A program made the position numbers and the translations under genes. DNA of 64,000 nt. Source: Spirometra erinaceieuropaei (taxonomy: Eukaryota > Platyhelminthes > Cestoda > Diphyllobothriidea > Diphyllobothriidae). Below are positions 54,801-64,000 of the stretch, in pieces. A model generated the notes under the pieces. The model worked only from the letters and a program-made list of their open reading frames with translations, made no database searches and had not been told where the DNA came from. The stretch lies in NCBI GenBank assembly GCA_902702965.1, contig CACRXP010000147.1, positions 930,713-994,712 of the forward strand, given 5' to 3'. Position 1 is the stretch's first letter. Every line of letters starts with the position of its first letter.

Positions 54801-57123
54801 TACTGGTTCCAAAGGGCACACGCAGTGCAAACCCGATCGTTCGGCTCTCATCGACAGCCTGTAAGGACCAGGGGAATGATGGCTCCTTTAGGGACCATGA
54901 TGACCCTCTTCCCTCGAAGTCTACAAGTTCATCAATCTGTGCACGCCTGCGTTTAGGCCCAACCCATTGGGTGTTTTATGCAGGGTCGAGAACTGAGATA
55001 TGCGATACGATAAAACACAGAAAAAATCTGGCCGCGCAAATGTGGATATTCGGTTTTTGAAAAAAAAACAGGGGACGGTTAAATAGGTCTTACACTGCTG
55101 TTCTCCATCCTTGATTATGCCTGAAATGTCAACGCAGTGGCCGCCTAAAAGAAACCGGAAGCACAAAATAAACGTGCGGGCGGACTGGATTTTAGACGCA
55201 GTATGCTAAGAAGCGCAGTAAACAAAAACGAAAGTATGTAAAGTTGGATATTTTACTGATGGAATGTCGCAGGAATTCGGACTCATATAGCCCTTGCTTG
55301 GGCAGAAAATGTTCTAAAATACTTCGGCATAATTGCCGAATTGCGGGACTAATATATCAGAAGACATCGGTTTAAATCCTGTGGTGGATTAGGAGTGTTC
55401 ATACCAAACTTCGAAACTGACGCTAGGCGAAACTGTTTGTTTCACTAAAACACGTAAAACATCAAAGGCGTTGTAGACTGTACACTGGAGGCCATTCAGC
55501 CCATAGCAGGAACATGAGTGCGACACGTCGATGCACGTCTTAACCACCGAACCTGTCTCGTAAGCAGGTAGTCGTAGGATTCAGACAGGCCGTCAGCGGA
55601 TGATTAAAGGATGGTAGGGCTAGGCAGATGCTGCAGTGCCCACCTCTAAGGCAACTTAGCGCATTCAGGACTATAATAATTTCGGTACAATCCCGACGCG
55701 CTAAGAGTCTTAACCTGGAAATCGGATAGCCAACAGAATAACTTGGTTTCTCTAGGAACGATGGTTAGACTATAATGGTTCCCTCTTAATGTAAAACTTG
55801 AGGTACTCCCACATCCAGGAAACCCGGTACTTCCTCATGGATGTCCAGTATGCGTGTCGCTGAGGGAACAGGGTGTGCGTGGCACGCATAGAGGAGTTTG
55901 CTAGGAAAAACGAAGAGGCAAGTTGCGGGAAGCAGTCGTACAGAAGAAGGGTTTTTTGCCTTATCTGGCACTGAACTCGCCCGCATTTCAGCTCCAAGGC
56001 AGAGTGAGATGAGCTAGTGGTAGAGCAAGTCACCGCTGGGTCTCATCCGTATCAATGGTGGTCTTCACCGTCTACGGCGGACATAACAAGGAAAAGCTCT
56101 CAAAATTCCCTGGTTATTCCGCCCTTCGAGCAAAGTTATTCCGAAATTGAATTTGATCATCCAGCTGTTTTACGCTGTTGGATAATTTTTGTGATTTGGG
56201 ACTGCTATGCGAGGGAGGTGGTATTGAATTTTGAAAAAAGCAACCGCATCAGCCTGCCAAAAAACCCACGAAGGTCGCAAATATGCCCTATAGCCAGTGC
56301 TGTTTTGTGGGCAGGTTCCAAAAATCCCAATGTTGGAGGAGAAAATTTCGAACACCCTTAAAAGGCTGTTAATTGCTTGCATGCCTCAGCTAAGACATCC
56401 GCATTTCCAACGTGAAATACGTCCGGAAGTAGTGCCACGACGCCCGCTAACTAAGACGTCTAACATCAGAGGTTAGGACGATCGCCATACAAAGCTACAG
56501 TGTTATGCCAGAAGGGGGCAACAGCGTCGGTCGCCACAAAGTGCGGCAGCTCCCTGGACAGACTTTAACCATGAGCGGCTAACAGCGATAGACTCGGGTG
56601 TTCTGTCATCTGTCTGAATTCCGGATCCAGGGGGGAACACTTGCTCTAGTCAAGTAGGAAAACACGGGCCGTAGCGACACGTGCGGCCCCATTGGCAGAC
56701 GCAGTGTGACAGTGGCCTTGTCGAAACGAGTGGAAAACCACTTCCTGCTTTCCTGGACCAAAACCCCTCATCAACATCTGCATTCTAGAATGAAGATGAA
56801 TTCAGTGGAACAGGCTCCTTAACGGACTGTGGCATCAGGTGGACGAATTAACTGCCCGTTACCGAATCTCTGTGTCGTAAAGAAAATCAAACTAAAGTAC
56901 GTGTTTTTCAGAGATGACGGATCCTGCATTATTGGCGTTTTTCTCTATCTTGAAGGAGTTAAGTAGTTGTAGCCATATTACTGGTGTAATAGTAGTAGTT
57001 ATGATATGCATGTATGGTCATTTATTCCCTGGGAACGCTGAATGGCCCTGCAGAGTATCTGTGTGACTTGACAGCTCATTAATTTTCCCGTTGGGACAAC
57101 TGGCACTTCAACCTTTTCTGATT
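51853..57123. other. 5.3 kb mostly unassigned
   Basis: It contains tRNA-box-like remnants, for example minus strand 53190-53130 with TAGTCTAGTGGTTAG and GATTTAATTCTCGG, and box B-like GTGTTCGAATCTC at about 53407. A short TTA microsatellite lies near 53830. A 119-codon plus frame at 54103-54462 and a 114-codon plus frame at 56017-56361 lack motifs and splice support. Confidence 0.3.
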
Positions 57124-57625
57124 ATGGTAGGGAGCGCTCACCAATCGTTCTTACAGAACTCCCTCGTTCCGTTGTGCCTTATGGGCTCTCTCTCGAGCCC
57201 ACCCAGCAGCCGCACAGCGGCGCATGATATAGGCAGAATGGCATTACCGACGAAGACAAGGGAGACTGGAATGGCCGTTTCTGGCTTATTAGTCGTCGTC
57301 AGCCAATCATGCCCCGTTCTGCGGCTGTTAATAGGGCTCGAGAGAGAGCCCATAGGGCACAGCGGAACGAGTGAGTTTCGTAAGAACGATCGGTGAGCGC
57401 CCCCTACCATTGTATTTTCCCGATCGAAACCGACAGGGCAACGGGCTCGTGGCCCAGTGGTTAGAGGCGTGGACATCTAACTAACAAGTCGCGAGTTCGA
57501 GTCTCGGGTTTTCCACACTTCGGGGTTGGGTGTGACAGGATGACGGCGGTTATTAATAAGCCAGAAATGGCCATTCCAGTCTCCCTTGTCTTTGTCGGTA
57601 ATGCCATTCTGCCTTCTTTGGTGAA
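57124..57625. repeat. C-family repeat with inverted arms and tRNA-like segment (C2)
   Basis: The arms 57124-57200 and 57334-57410 are 77-bp inverted repeats that start ATGGTAGGG-GCGCTCACC. Between them and again at 57515-57625 (inverted) is the block GGCATTACCGACGAAGACAA...GGCTTATTA. A tRNA-like stretch lies at 57443-57510. The layout is a nest of inversions related to C1. Confidence 0.55.
57443..57510 (+). repeat. tRNA-like SINE segment
   Basis: Box A-like GTGGCCCAGTGGTTAG and box B GCGAGTTCGAGTCTC are correctly spaced. The acceptor stem (GGGCTCG against CGGGTTT) cannot pair and the T stem has a mismatch, so I read it as tRNA-derived repeat DNA. Confidence 0.45.
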
Positions 57626-58859
57626 TTTAACAGTTTTTGTTAAACCGAACAGGGCCATCCCGCCCTGGCGTAGAATCTGGCAATCCAGAGAAGGTCAATG
57701 CATCACTGTGGCTCCTCGTTTCTGTCTTCGTCCCTACCTCAGTTGACGACCAGTGTAGTAATTATAGCACCTACCTGGGGTTGTAAAAACTGGTTGTCAA
57801 AAATTCTCGCAACGGTTTTCGGCCAAAAGGCCGACACCCGGCAAACAGTTACACAGTTAGCTGCTTCAGCCCTGAAGGCGACTGCGATAATGGCGATGGA
57901 ACGCCTAGTTTCGTGACCATAAATGTCCCCTTACCAAAAGCACAACTTTGAAAATATCAGTACAAATATATTTTGAGGTCACATTATAATGGCCGCCCTG
58001 CAGCTAGCCAGACAGGCAACCTCCTAGTCAGACAGATATCCCGTTACTGAGCTCAGGACAGTAGACGGATACGCAGGACAGCGTTAGGTCCGGATTGCGT
58101 GAGTTCTCGTCTCTGTTGCTAAGACAAACGGCGACATTGACGATAACAACTCAGCTAGAGGGGAACTTCGTTGTAAGGTATTGTCCCTCTAGATTCTAGG
58201 AAGCTGACTGTCCGCGTTCTACGGCCAGCCCACCCCCTGGAGTGAAAAAAAATTGTCTGGAGGATTTGAGGCCTTTTGCTCAACGATAGCACTGCCTTAT
58301 TTTGTAATAATATGTTTACACAAAGCAAACAACCCTCTTCTACTTAGGGTGGGTCATATAAGATTGGCCCTTAATTTCGTTTAGAGGGGATAGTTGGAGT
58401 TGCAGTGATTTACCTTTATATGCACCCGGCGCATGCAACTATCTCTTTTATTTAAGGTAGGAAATGTCACCCTCATATTAAACCTTAAGGCGCTTTGCGC
58501 TCTTTAGACTGCGTGTAAGAGGCCGCCTGGTCCATCCGTCTGGCGTCCATTAACAACTTGTAGTTGTCGAGTTTGGCCTGGTGGGTGGTTGCAAGTCAAA
58601 AGGTCTGAAAGCGTGTACTATGCCAGTATCAGCAAACTATGACCCTCGCAGCCTGGTATGCGCTGGCAGTTCCCTGACACCTTGGTTCCCTGCCGATAGA
58701 TGCGCGTTCGCTCCCGCTGGGTATACAGGTGGTGGGCATGGCTGCCCAGTCATCATCCTCGTCCTGCTGACTCCTGTTGCGGTGTTTTTGTTGTTGTTGA
58801 TGGCTAAAAATTCCGGTTAAGTGCATGGTATTGTGATTATCCTAAGTGCGGGTCCGGCC
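57626..58859. other. No supported gene
   Basis: Short frames only. A 79-codon plus frame at 58581-58820 ends in a hydrophobic stretch (LVLLTPVAVFLLLLM) but lacks any other support. Confidence 0.3.
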
Positions 58860-59090
58860 GTGCCAGCCACCTGCTTCCTCCCCCCACATCCGGTCTTCTC
58901 TCCTCTGTCTTGATACCGATTACAGATGGGGAGTGGGGAAGAGAGAGTGCGGCAGATGTGGCCCAAGTCTACCATCACTTTAAACTAATTCCCGCACAAG
59001 TCCCCTTGCCCGTTGCACCTTGGTGTGTAGCACACGGTAGAAATCGTCAGAATCGACGGTCGAACTGTCGGGTGGTTGCATCTTCGTGAT
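58860..59090 (+). repeat. D-family dispersed repeat copy
   Basis: It shares ACATCCGGTCTTCTCTC, TTACAGATGGGGAGTGGGGA, GAGAGAGTGCGGCAGATG, CTACCATCACTTTAAACTAA and ACACGGTAGAAATCGTC with the copies at 38400 and 5290. It is the most complete D copy seen. Confidence 0.5.
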
Positions 59091-59782
59091 CCCTCCCACT
59101 TAACTAGGGCCTGTCGGCTTCGGGAAGCCAGCGGATCGGAGTACGCTTATTTTTGAATGAATGCATGCCTGTTCTGTAGAAACAGAGAACTCCAACTGAT
59201 GAAGGGCTGATTACCTTCGTTTCGATGAAGGGCCTAGAAACAATGTGATACAGATTGTTTGTACACGTGAACTTGTTTGTGTTTTATGTCCCGGGTCTTG
59301 TCTTTGCGGGGTTATTGTTCACTGTGACAGGGCGACAATAAGAAGCGCCTCTGGGTTTTTTTTACACAAAAAATGCAAACATGGGGCTTAGCATAAACTG
59401 TCCCCTGTTCAAGAGGGGATAGGAATTCCATTGGTTAAAACGTGCCTACCTCAATAAACTTTCCGCTACGTGAATAGAAAAGAGCAAGGTGTTGTCGGAA
59501 AAAATGGGATAAAATAAGTTATGTCCTATAATTTCGTCGTGATTCGATGAAAAACCTATGTACCTCGACTTCTGTAATCTATATGTGTAACCGAAAGTTA
59601 TTTTTAACAAAAGAGGAGGAGCAACGCGAAACGCGGAACAGTCTCTATTCAGAAGTCGTCGAACCGCTAAGAAAATCATAAAGTCTCACGCTGTAGTCTG
59701 GATTTAGTAGGCTGCAACTTCACCAGAAAATTGACAAATCTTTTGGGGACAGATCGATGTTGCACGTCTTTGACGGAGCCGG
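59091..59782. other. Unassigned
   Basis: No recognised feature. It would contain the 3' flank of the ORF at 59783-60250; no AATAAA was seen close to its stop. Confidence 0.3.
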
Positions 59783-60250
59783 TTACAGAGCCTGTTCAAC
59801 TAACGCCTCGCTGACAGCACCAGTGGTTCTGGCTCTTTGTCGGAAGACAACGTGGACCCTTCGCTTGACAGTCGTGCCATTCGCAGTTGTCGCGTCGCCT
59901 GCAGTGACGAGCTCAACGACATCGAAGTCGGAATCGCGCACAATTCGAGCGATATGAGATAATGTTTGAGCCTCTGGGTTTCCACTCGCATCGTCCCATT
60001 CGTCCAGACATCTTTTGACGTATGAGACCCTGTCGTGGATTGGACTGGCCGGATAACTCACGACTGTCGCCCCAGGACTACATTTACCTCTCAAGAGATG
60101 CCTGTGAGTTATCTTACCCATTAAAAACTCCGGGAAGTAGTTGAAGTTTGGTTTTTCATGGCAACTGACGCGTTGTAGAGTTTCCCCACTAAACGATAAA
60201 ACATCTGTACGCAATTCCTCTGCGGGAAACTGAAAGCTCGTTACAAACAT
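59783..60250 (-). CDS. Intact 155-codon ORF, unknown protein
   Basis: This single minus-strand frame has a true ATG (GCTGCATGTTTG), and its composition is clearly protein-like and hydrophilic. It reads FQFPAEELRTDVLSFSGETL, then ILARIVRDSDF-like acidic stretches (SHIARIVRDSDFDVVELV) and a basic KRRVHVVFRQRARTT segment, and ends EALVEQAL. No signal peptide or membrane helix is seen. An acceptor-like TTTGTAACGAGCTTTCAG lies just inside the start, so it may be an internal or last exon rather than a complete gene. I recognise no family. There are no stops or frameshifts, unlike the transposon remnants around it. Confidence 0.45.
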   Translation of the reverse strand: MFVTSFQFPAEELRTDVLSFSGETLQRVSCHEKPNFNYFPEFLMGKITHRHLLRGKCSPGATVVSYPASPIHDRVSYVKRCLDEWDDASGNPEAQTLSHIARIVRDSDFDVVELVTAGDATTANGTTVKRRVHVVFRQRARTTGAVSEALVEQAL

Positions 60251-61046
60251 GCAGCGCCTGTTCTACGGTAGTCGACTGTCTGAACACTTGTCATCGATCG
60301 CTCTCCAGGTACGACACTGGTGGCAGCGCTCTTGAAGCAGAGCCCCTCCTAGACTTGGCCAATTAGTAGAAAACTAGGGTTTGGTGTATCATGGGCCTGC
60401 TTACCAGCGTGTCACTGGTGGAAACGGTCCATATTATGAAATACTCAGTCTTGGCCTGCTGAACGCGAACGAAAACGTCATCAGTGTACCGTTCTTGGAA
60501 AATTAAAGTAGTGTTGTAAACCTCATCATGATGCAGCATAAATCTATAATGATCCAGTTACCTCAGGCTGTCGGCTTTCGAAAGAACTTATTTTCGGCTG
60601 CATGCAAGATCTATACTCTGCAAAAATGACTACTTAATTAGTATACAATTTTCTCATTGATTTTCGATGCCCTTGAAAATGCAATTATATTTCATGGAAA
60701 ACATGCATAAAAATATTCTTTCCTTTACTTATTCGGCAGAAAATGGTGTCTTTTTCTAATTTTATATTCTAAATGGGAGTATAATTCGGTTTCAACAAAG
60801 TTTCTAATTGTGAGATTTTTTAATACCGTTAAATGGCCGTTCATGAAACGTCATGTATCTGCATTTACGAATGTGGCTTGTAAAGTTAACAATATTGCTC
60901 ACATCCACTGCTTAATTTTATGAACCTCATATTATCGCGTCTTAACACCGTAGAGAAATGCATGGTTGTCCGTACACGGAAAATATACAACTTGTAGTTT
61001 TGAAACCCTGAATGCAAGTGTAACAACATGTCAGGTTCAAAATTAT

Positions 61047-61055
61047 TCGGGAATT
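61047..61055. repeat. Target-site duplication of PLE-h, left
   Basis: TCGGGAATT, repeated at 61691-61699. The A-family consensus has a single copy here. Confidence 0.65.
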
Positions 61056-61690
61056 CCGCAAATATTCCCATGTTAAAATTGAAAAGTCAAGTTGGCGAAC
61101 GCACGTTTTCGGTAATTCTTCCTCAGGCCAATACAATTACATGAAACGAATGAAAATGTACAAAATCAACAGTGTTTATAGATGCCTCAAGGGCTATTAA
61201 GTCACTAACACTCATCATCCCCACGCCGCCCGCATGAGAAGGTCGGCGGGTGTTAGTCGTCAGGGCTAGGGGAGGGGGGTAAGAGAGTCTTTGAGTAATG
61301 ATCTTGGGTTGAGTACACGGAGCACCCATCATCGTGATTAGGGATTTGAGGCGGCATGGCTTCATCACTTGGGGTTGGCGTTGGCGTTGGCGTTGGCCAC
61401 GGCAGCGAAAGCGCTTGTGTCAGAGTTTTCTGACAGCATAACACCGGATTCACTAACCGTATAGCTACTGCCTCTGCCGTTGCTAGTATCCGTTGGCGTA
61501 GGCCTTTAGAGAAGCATGTTGTTGTCCGGTAGACAACCTGAAATGCTTTCTTGGCATCGACTCGGTGGTTCGCATCGATTAAATGCGCGAGAATAGAACT
61601 CGAAATCGACCGGGTCTCACCTCTGTCTAGCCAGGCGGGCATATGTTCACGTACTCTCTATACCAGGCGTCTCGTTGTGCGGCCGATGTA
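61056..61690 (-). pseudogene. 5'-truncated Penelope-like element (PLE-h) inserted in A6
   Basis: From 61690 the minus strand reads YIGRTTRRLV, a stop, RVREHMPAWLDRG, ILAHLIDANHRVDAKKAFQV, then ATAEAVAIRLVNPVLC and a LSLPW end. This is the GIY-YIG domain from its second motif onward, so the copy is truncated at its 5' end as expected from incomplete reverse transcription. A PT repeat follows, from a GTTGGC microsatellite at 61371-61397, then a 3' tail with a hammerhead-like motif at 61095-61129. Apart from one TAG the frame is open. A 9-bp duplication marks the insertion. Confidence 0.8.
61095..61129 (-). ncRNA. Hammerhead-like motif in PLE-h tail
   Basis: The minus strand reads CTGAGGA, a 9-base spacer, GAAA, then a short helix AAC/GTT closed around GTGC and followed by C. 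The sequence differs from the other copies but the core positions agree, with the variable seventh base G here, A at 2655 and 3794, and C at 39357. Stem II is not convincing. Confidence 0.4.
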
Positions 61691-61699
61691 TCGGGAATT
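61691..61699. repeat. Target-site duplication of PLE-h, right
   Basis: TCGGGAATT, matching 61047-61055. A-family sequence resumes directly afterwards (AGAAAAGTTTTTTAAAACCG). Confidence 0.65.
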
Positions 61700-62074
61700 A
61701 GAAAAGTTTTTTAAAACCGAATTATACTCTTCTTTTGAGAATGAAATTGGAAGAAGACGTGATTTTCTACCGAGTACGTAAAGAAATGAATATTCTTATG
61801 CATGTTTTCCATGAAATATAATTGCATTTTCAAGGGCATCGAAAATAAATGAGAAAATTGTATGCTATATAAGTAATCATTTTTTGCAGAGTATAGATCT
61901 TGCATGCAGCCGAAAATAAGTTCTTTCGAAAGCTGACACCCTGAAGTAATTGGATCATTATAGATTTATGCTGCATCATGATTATTTTTACAACACTACT
62001 TAATTTGTCTTTTCGAAACGAGAACCCATTTCGAAATTTTGATTGACATTTCATGAGTTAGCACATCTACTGTA

Positions 62075-62636
62075 CTAATATTGCTTGTAGAGTTAACAAT
62101 ATGGCTTAAATCCACTACTAAATTTTATGAGTCCCATATCGTCTTTTCTTAATACCGTAGAGAAATGTATGGTTTTCCGTACGCAGAAAATATATGGTTT
62201 GTAGTTTGGAAACCTTTAATGCGGGCGTAACGACAGGTCAGGTTCAAAATTTTTCGGGAATCGGAAATGATGTTGAATACAGAATTGTACCCTCTCTTCA
62301 AGTATAAAATTTAAAGAAGACAAAATATTCTACCGAATGGGCAAAAGAATGAAGATTTTTTATGCGTGTTGTCCGTGAAATATAATTGAAATTTGAAGGG
62401 CATCGAAGATCAATGAGAAAAGTGCATGCTAATTAAGTAATCATTTTTTACAGAGCATGGCTTTTGCATGCGGCCGGAAAGATATTTGTCCGAAAGCTGA
62501 CATCCTGGGGTAAGTGAATTATTATATAATTATGATGCTTGATACTAAATTTCACAGCCCTACTTAAGTAATCTTTTCGAGACGAAATCGCATTTCAGAA
62601 TTTCGGTTAACATTTCGTGAGTTAGCACATCTACTG
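62075..62636. mobile_element. A-family element A7, left half missing
   Basis: It starts in the family centre (TTGCTTGTAGAGTTAACAAT) directly after the TA of A6's right end. It runs through GTAGAGAAATGTATGGTTTTCC, the right arm and a complete right end CACATCTACTG|TA at 62636. Its right end is almost identical to that of A6. Confidence 0.6.
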
Positions 62637-63689
62637 TAGGTGGAGGAGAATAGAACAGCGGCTTGTGTGCGTCCGTCGTCTTCGCTTCCTGGCTCAGCAG
62701 TTAACTGTAATTTGAATCTCTGACATCAGCAACGCCCTGTAAATGACATCACCGACTGCGCGACATCTTTACCAGTGCATTTAATTTACGACTTGATCGT
62801 GATGGTTCGCTTTGTCTGACATGACAACAGATGGGTTTTTGCAATCCCCTTAAAGCCGGTGTTTTGGGTCTTCGGTATCTGCAAACCGGGTTCTTCGGGG
62901 ACCTTGGCGCACCATTTTAGTGAAAGCAAGGAAGTCGGTCAGGTCAGCGTCAAATATAGGCTGGTTAGATTATGTGTTCCGAACACGGCCTGGTTGCTTT
63001 ATGGAGTCTGAGGATGGCTGGACATTCTGAACTCTACTGAGCCGTCTGCATTCCTGCTCTTGCACATCCATCATGGCAATTTTCCCGATAATAATAAAGT
63101 AATAATTATCCCGCCGACGTAGTAATACAATCTCCAAATGTCACCACCCGTGAATGTATTGATTTTCGAGCTGGTTCTGAGGTTCCTTGTTGCCTGTTTA
63201 GAGGAATGGACTATTTCCCGAATAGGTGTCGGTAAGAGGGAATTTCTGCGACATAAGTTGCAAAAATTAAGTTGCACATCAGTCCAATTCCCCCAAATGA
63301 CAGTTTTAGCAACGAAATGGTCGAAACCAAAGACCTCTACTTCATAGTAATAAGGATATAAAAGTCAGCATACGGATACTAGTTCTGTCCAGCTATTAAA
63401 CAGTATCTCACACTCCAAGATCGGTGGTCAACCAACAGTCTGTAATTCGAAAACACCCTTTCCATTATTGCCCAGGGTGACTATCTCTGAACTCGACAGT
63501 CAGAAATCTATTACTTTCCAAGCTCGATATTTGAAATTTCGCTCTCAAAACAAATATTCCTGGACGAGCATGGCGTCTATCTTTAACAAAGTGCATCAGA
63601 TGACAACATATTCGCCATGTCATAGGCTGCACGTGCTCCGGTCAGCGTCATTTTAAACACGCAGAACGACTTCAGCGTTGGCCCAGAGC
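62637..63689. other. No supported gene
   Basis: A tRNA-like box pair (TGGCTCAGCAGTTA, AATTTGAATCTCTG) near 62690-62735 suggests a SINE remnant. Otherwise nothing is recognised. Confidence 0.3.
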
Positions 63690-64000
63690 CGCGAAATCTG
63701 TCTGTTGTCAGTGCGGTAAATAATTACACAATTTTATACTACTGACTGCCTGTTGGCGGTTTGGGAATATTACGCGGTAATTCCGCAGTAGCTGATGAAA
63801 TTAGCTCAAATATTCACATCCAATTTAGAGCCGTGCCTGAAAAGATCTGTTCTGAAGGAGTTACTCCAAGTTCTCGCATTCATTCCCTCGGAAATTAAAC
63901 AAGGCACGGTGAAACTGGAGTTCATATACCAGAAAACACACGGGAAAGCTGTTGGACCCACTGACGAGCCGAATCCCTCGCAGCTGAGTCAGGCAGCGAC
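63690..64000 (-). repeat. B-family repeat copy (B4), minus orientation
   Basis: It reads as the reverse of B2/B3: TAAATAATTACACAATTTTA, TACTACTGACTGCCTGTTGG, GAATATTACGCGGTAATTCC, CGGAAATTAAACAAGGCA, then TTCATATACCAGAAAACACA and GACCCACTGACGAGCC. It runs off the end of the window. Confidence 0.6.

Larger units (their letters stand above)
60490..62072. mobile_element. A-family element A6, interrupted by a PLE
   Basis: The left part 60490-61055 and right part 61691-62072 together make one A element. The blocks TTTCGGCTGCATGCAAGATC on the left and its inverse GATCTTGCATGCAGCCGAAA on the right show the palindrome. The right end is CACATCTACTG|TA. About 60 bp of the left terminus are missing. 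The interruption at 61056-61690 is a PLE flanked by a 9-bp duplication. Confidence 0.65.

Noticed and set aside
57443..57510. Functional tRNA gene
   Set aside because: Box A and B are present but the acceptor stem cannot form and the T stem has a mismatch; it sits in a repeat.
1..64000. CRISPR array, operons or bacterial-type ribosome-binding sites
   Set aside because: There are no regularly spaced identical short repeats, and the content is eukaryotic throughout.

Overview
This is a repeat-rich eukaryotic nuclear window, most likely from a parasitic flatworm. A diphyllobothriid-type tapeworm or a trematode would fit, but the species is my inference. The evidence is the repeat content: many decayed Penelope-like elements (PLEs) with GIY-YIG tails, a Ty3/gypsy element of the CsRn1 type (CHCC Gag box, tRNA-Trp primer site), RTE-like LINE fragments, and degenerate CCCTAA tracts. 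There are no operons, no rRNA and no convincing tRNA gene. Most long reading frames are transposon remnants. Host coding sequence appears only as small split exons.

Layout. 1-9.5 kb: dispersed repeats (F, E and D families), a PLE tail, hammerhead-like motifs, a 1-kb palindromic TA-flanked element (A1) and a LINE 3' end. 10-14 kb: a Ser/Pro-rich host gene on the minus strand whose large intron holds repeats. 14-17 kb: PLE fragments, two of them head to head. 17.9-23 kb: palindromic element A3, a hairpin repeat and two LINE reverse-transcriptase pieces around a 72-bp assembly gap. 24.2-25.4 kb: the best host gene, five minus-strand exons with phase-consistent junctions and one 29-nt intron. 28.4-34 kb: a CsRn1-like LTR retrotransposon inserted into an older PLE, with a 4-bp target duplication. 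34-48 kb: mostly unassigned DNA with telomere-like repeats, A4 and F3. 48-50 kb: element A5 inside a PLE, then B and C repeats. 50-60 kb: a membrane-protein-like exon, further repeats and an intact 155-codon ORF. 60-64 kb: A6 interrupted by a young PLE insertion with a 9-bp duplication, then A7 and a B copy.

The genes do not form a pathway. What can be read is a history of nested insertion: A elements went into PLEs, a PLE went into an A element, and the LTR element went into a PLE. Repeat family names A-G are mine. Exon models rest on splice signals, phase and protein-like composition read by eye. No database search or alignment program was run.
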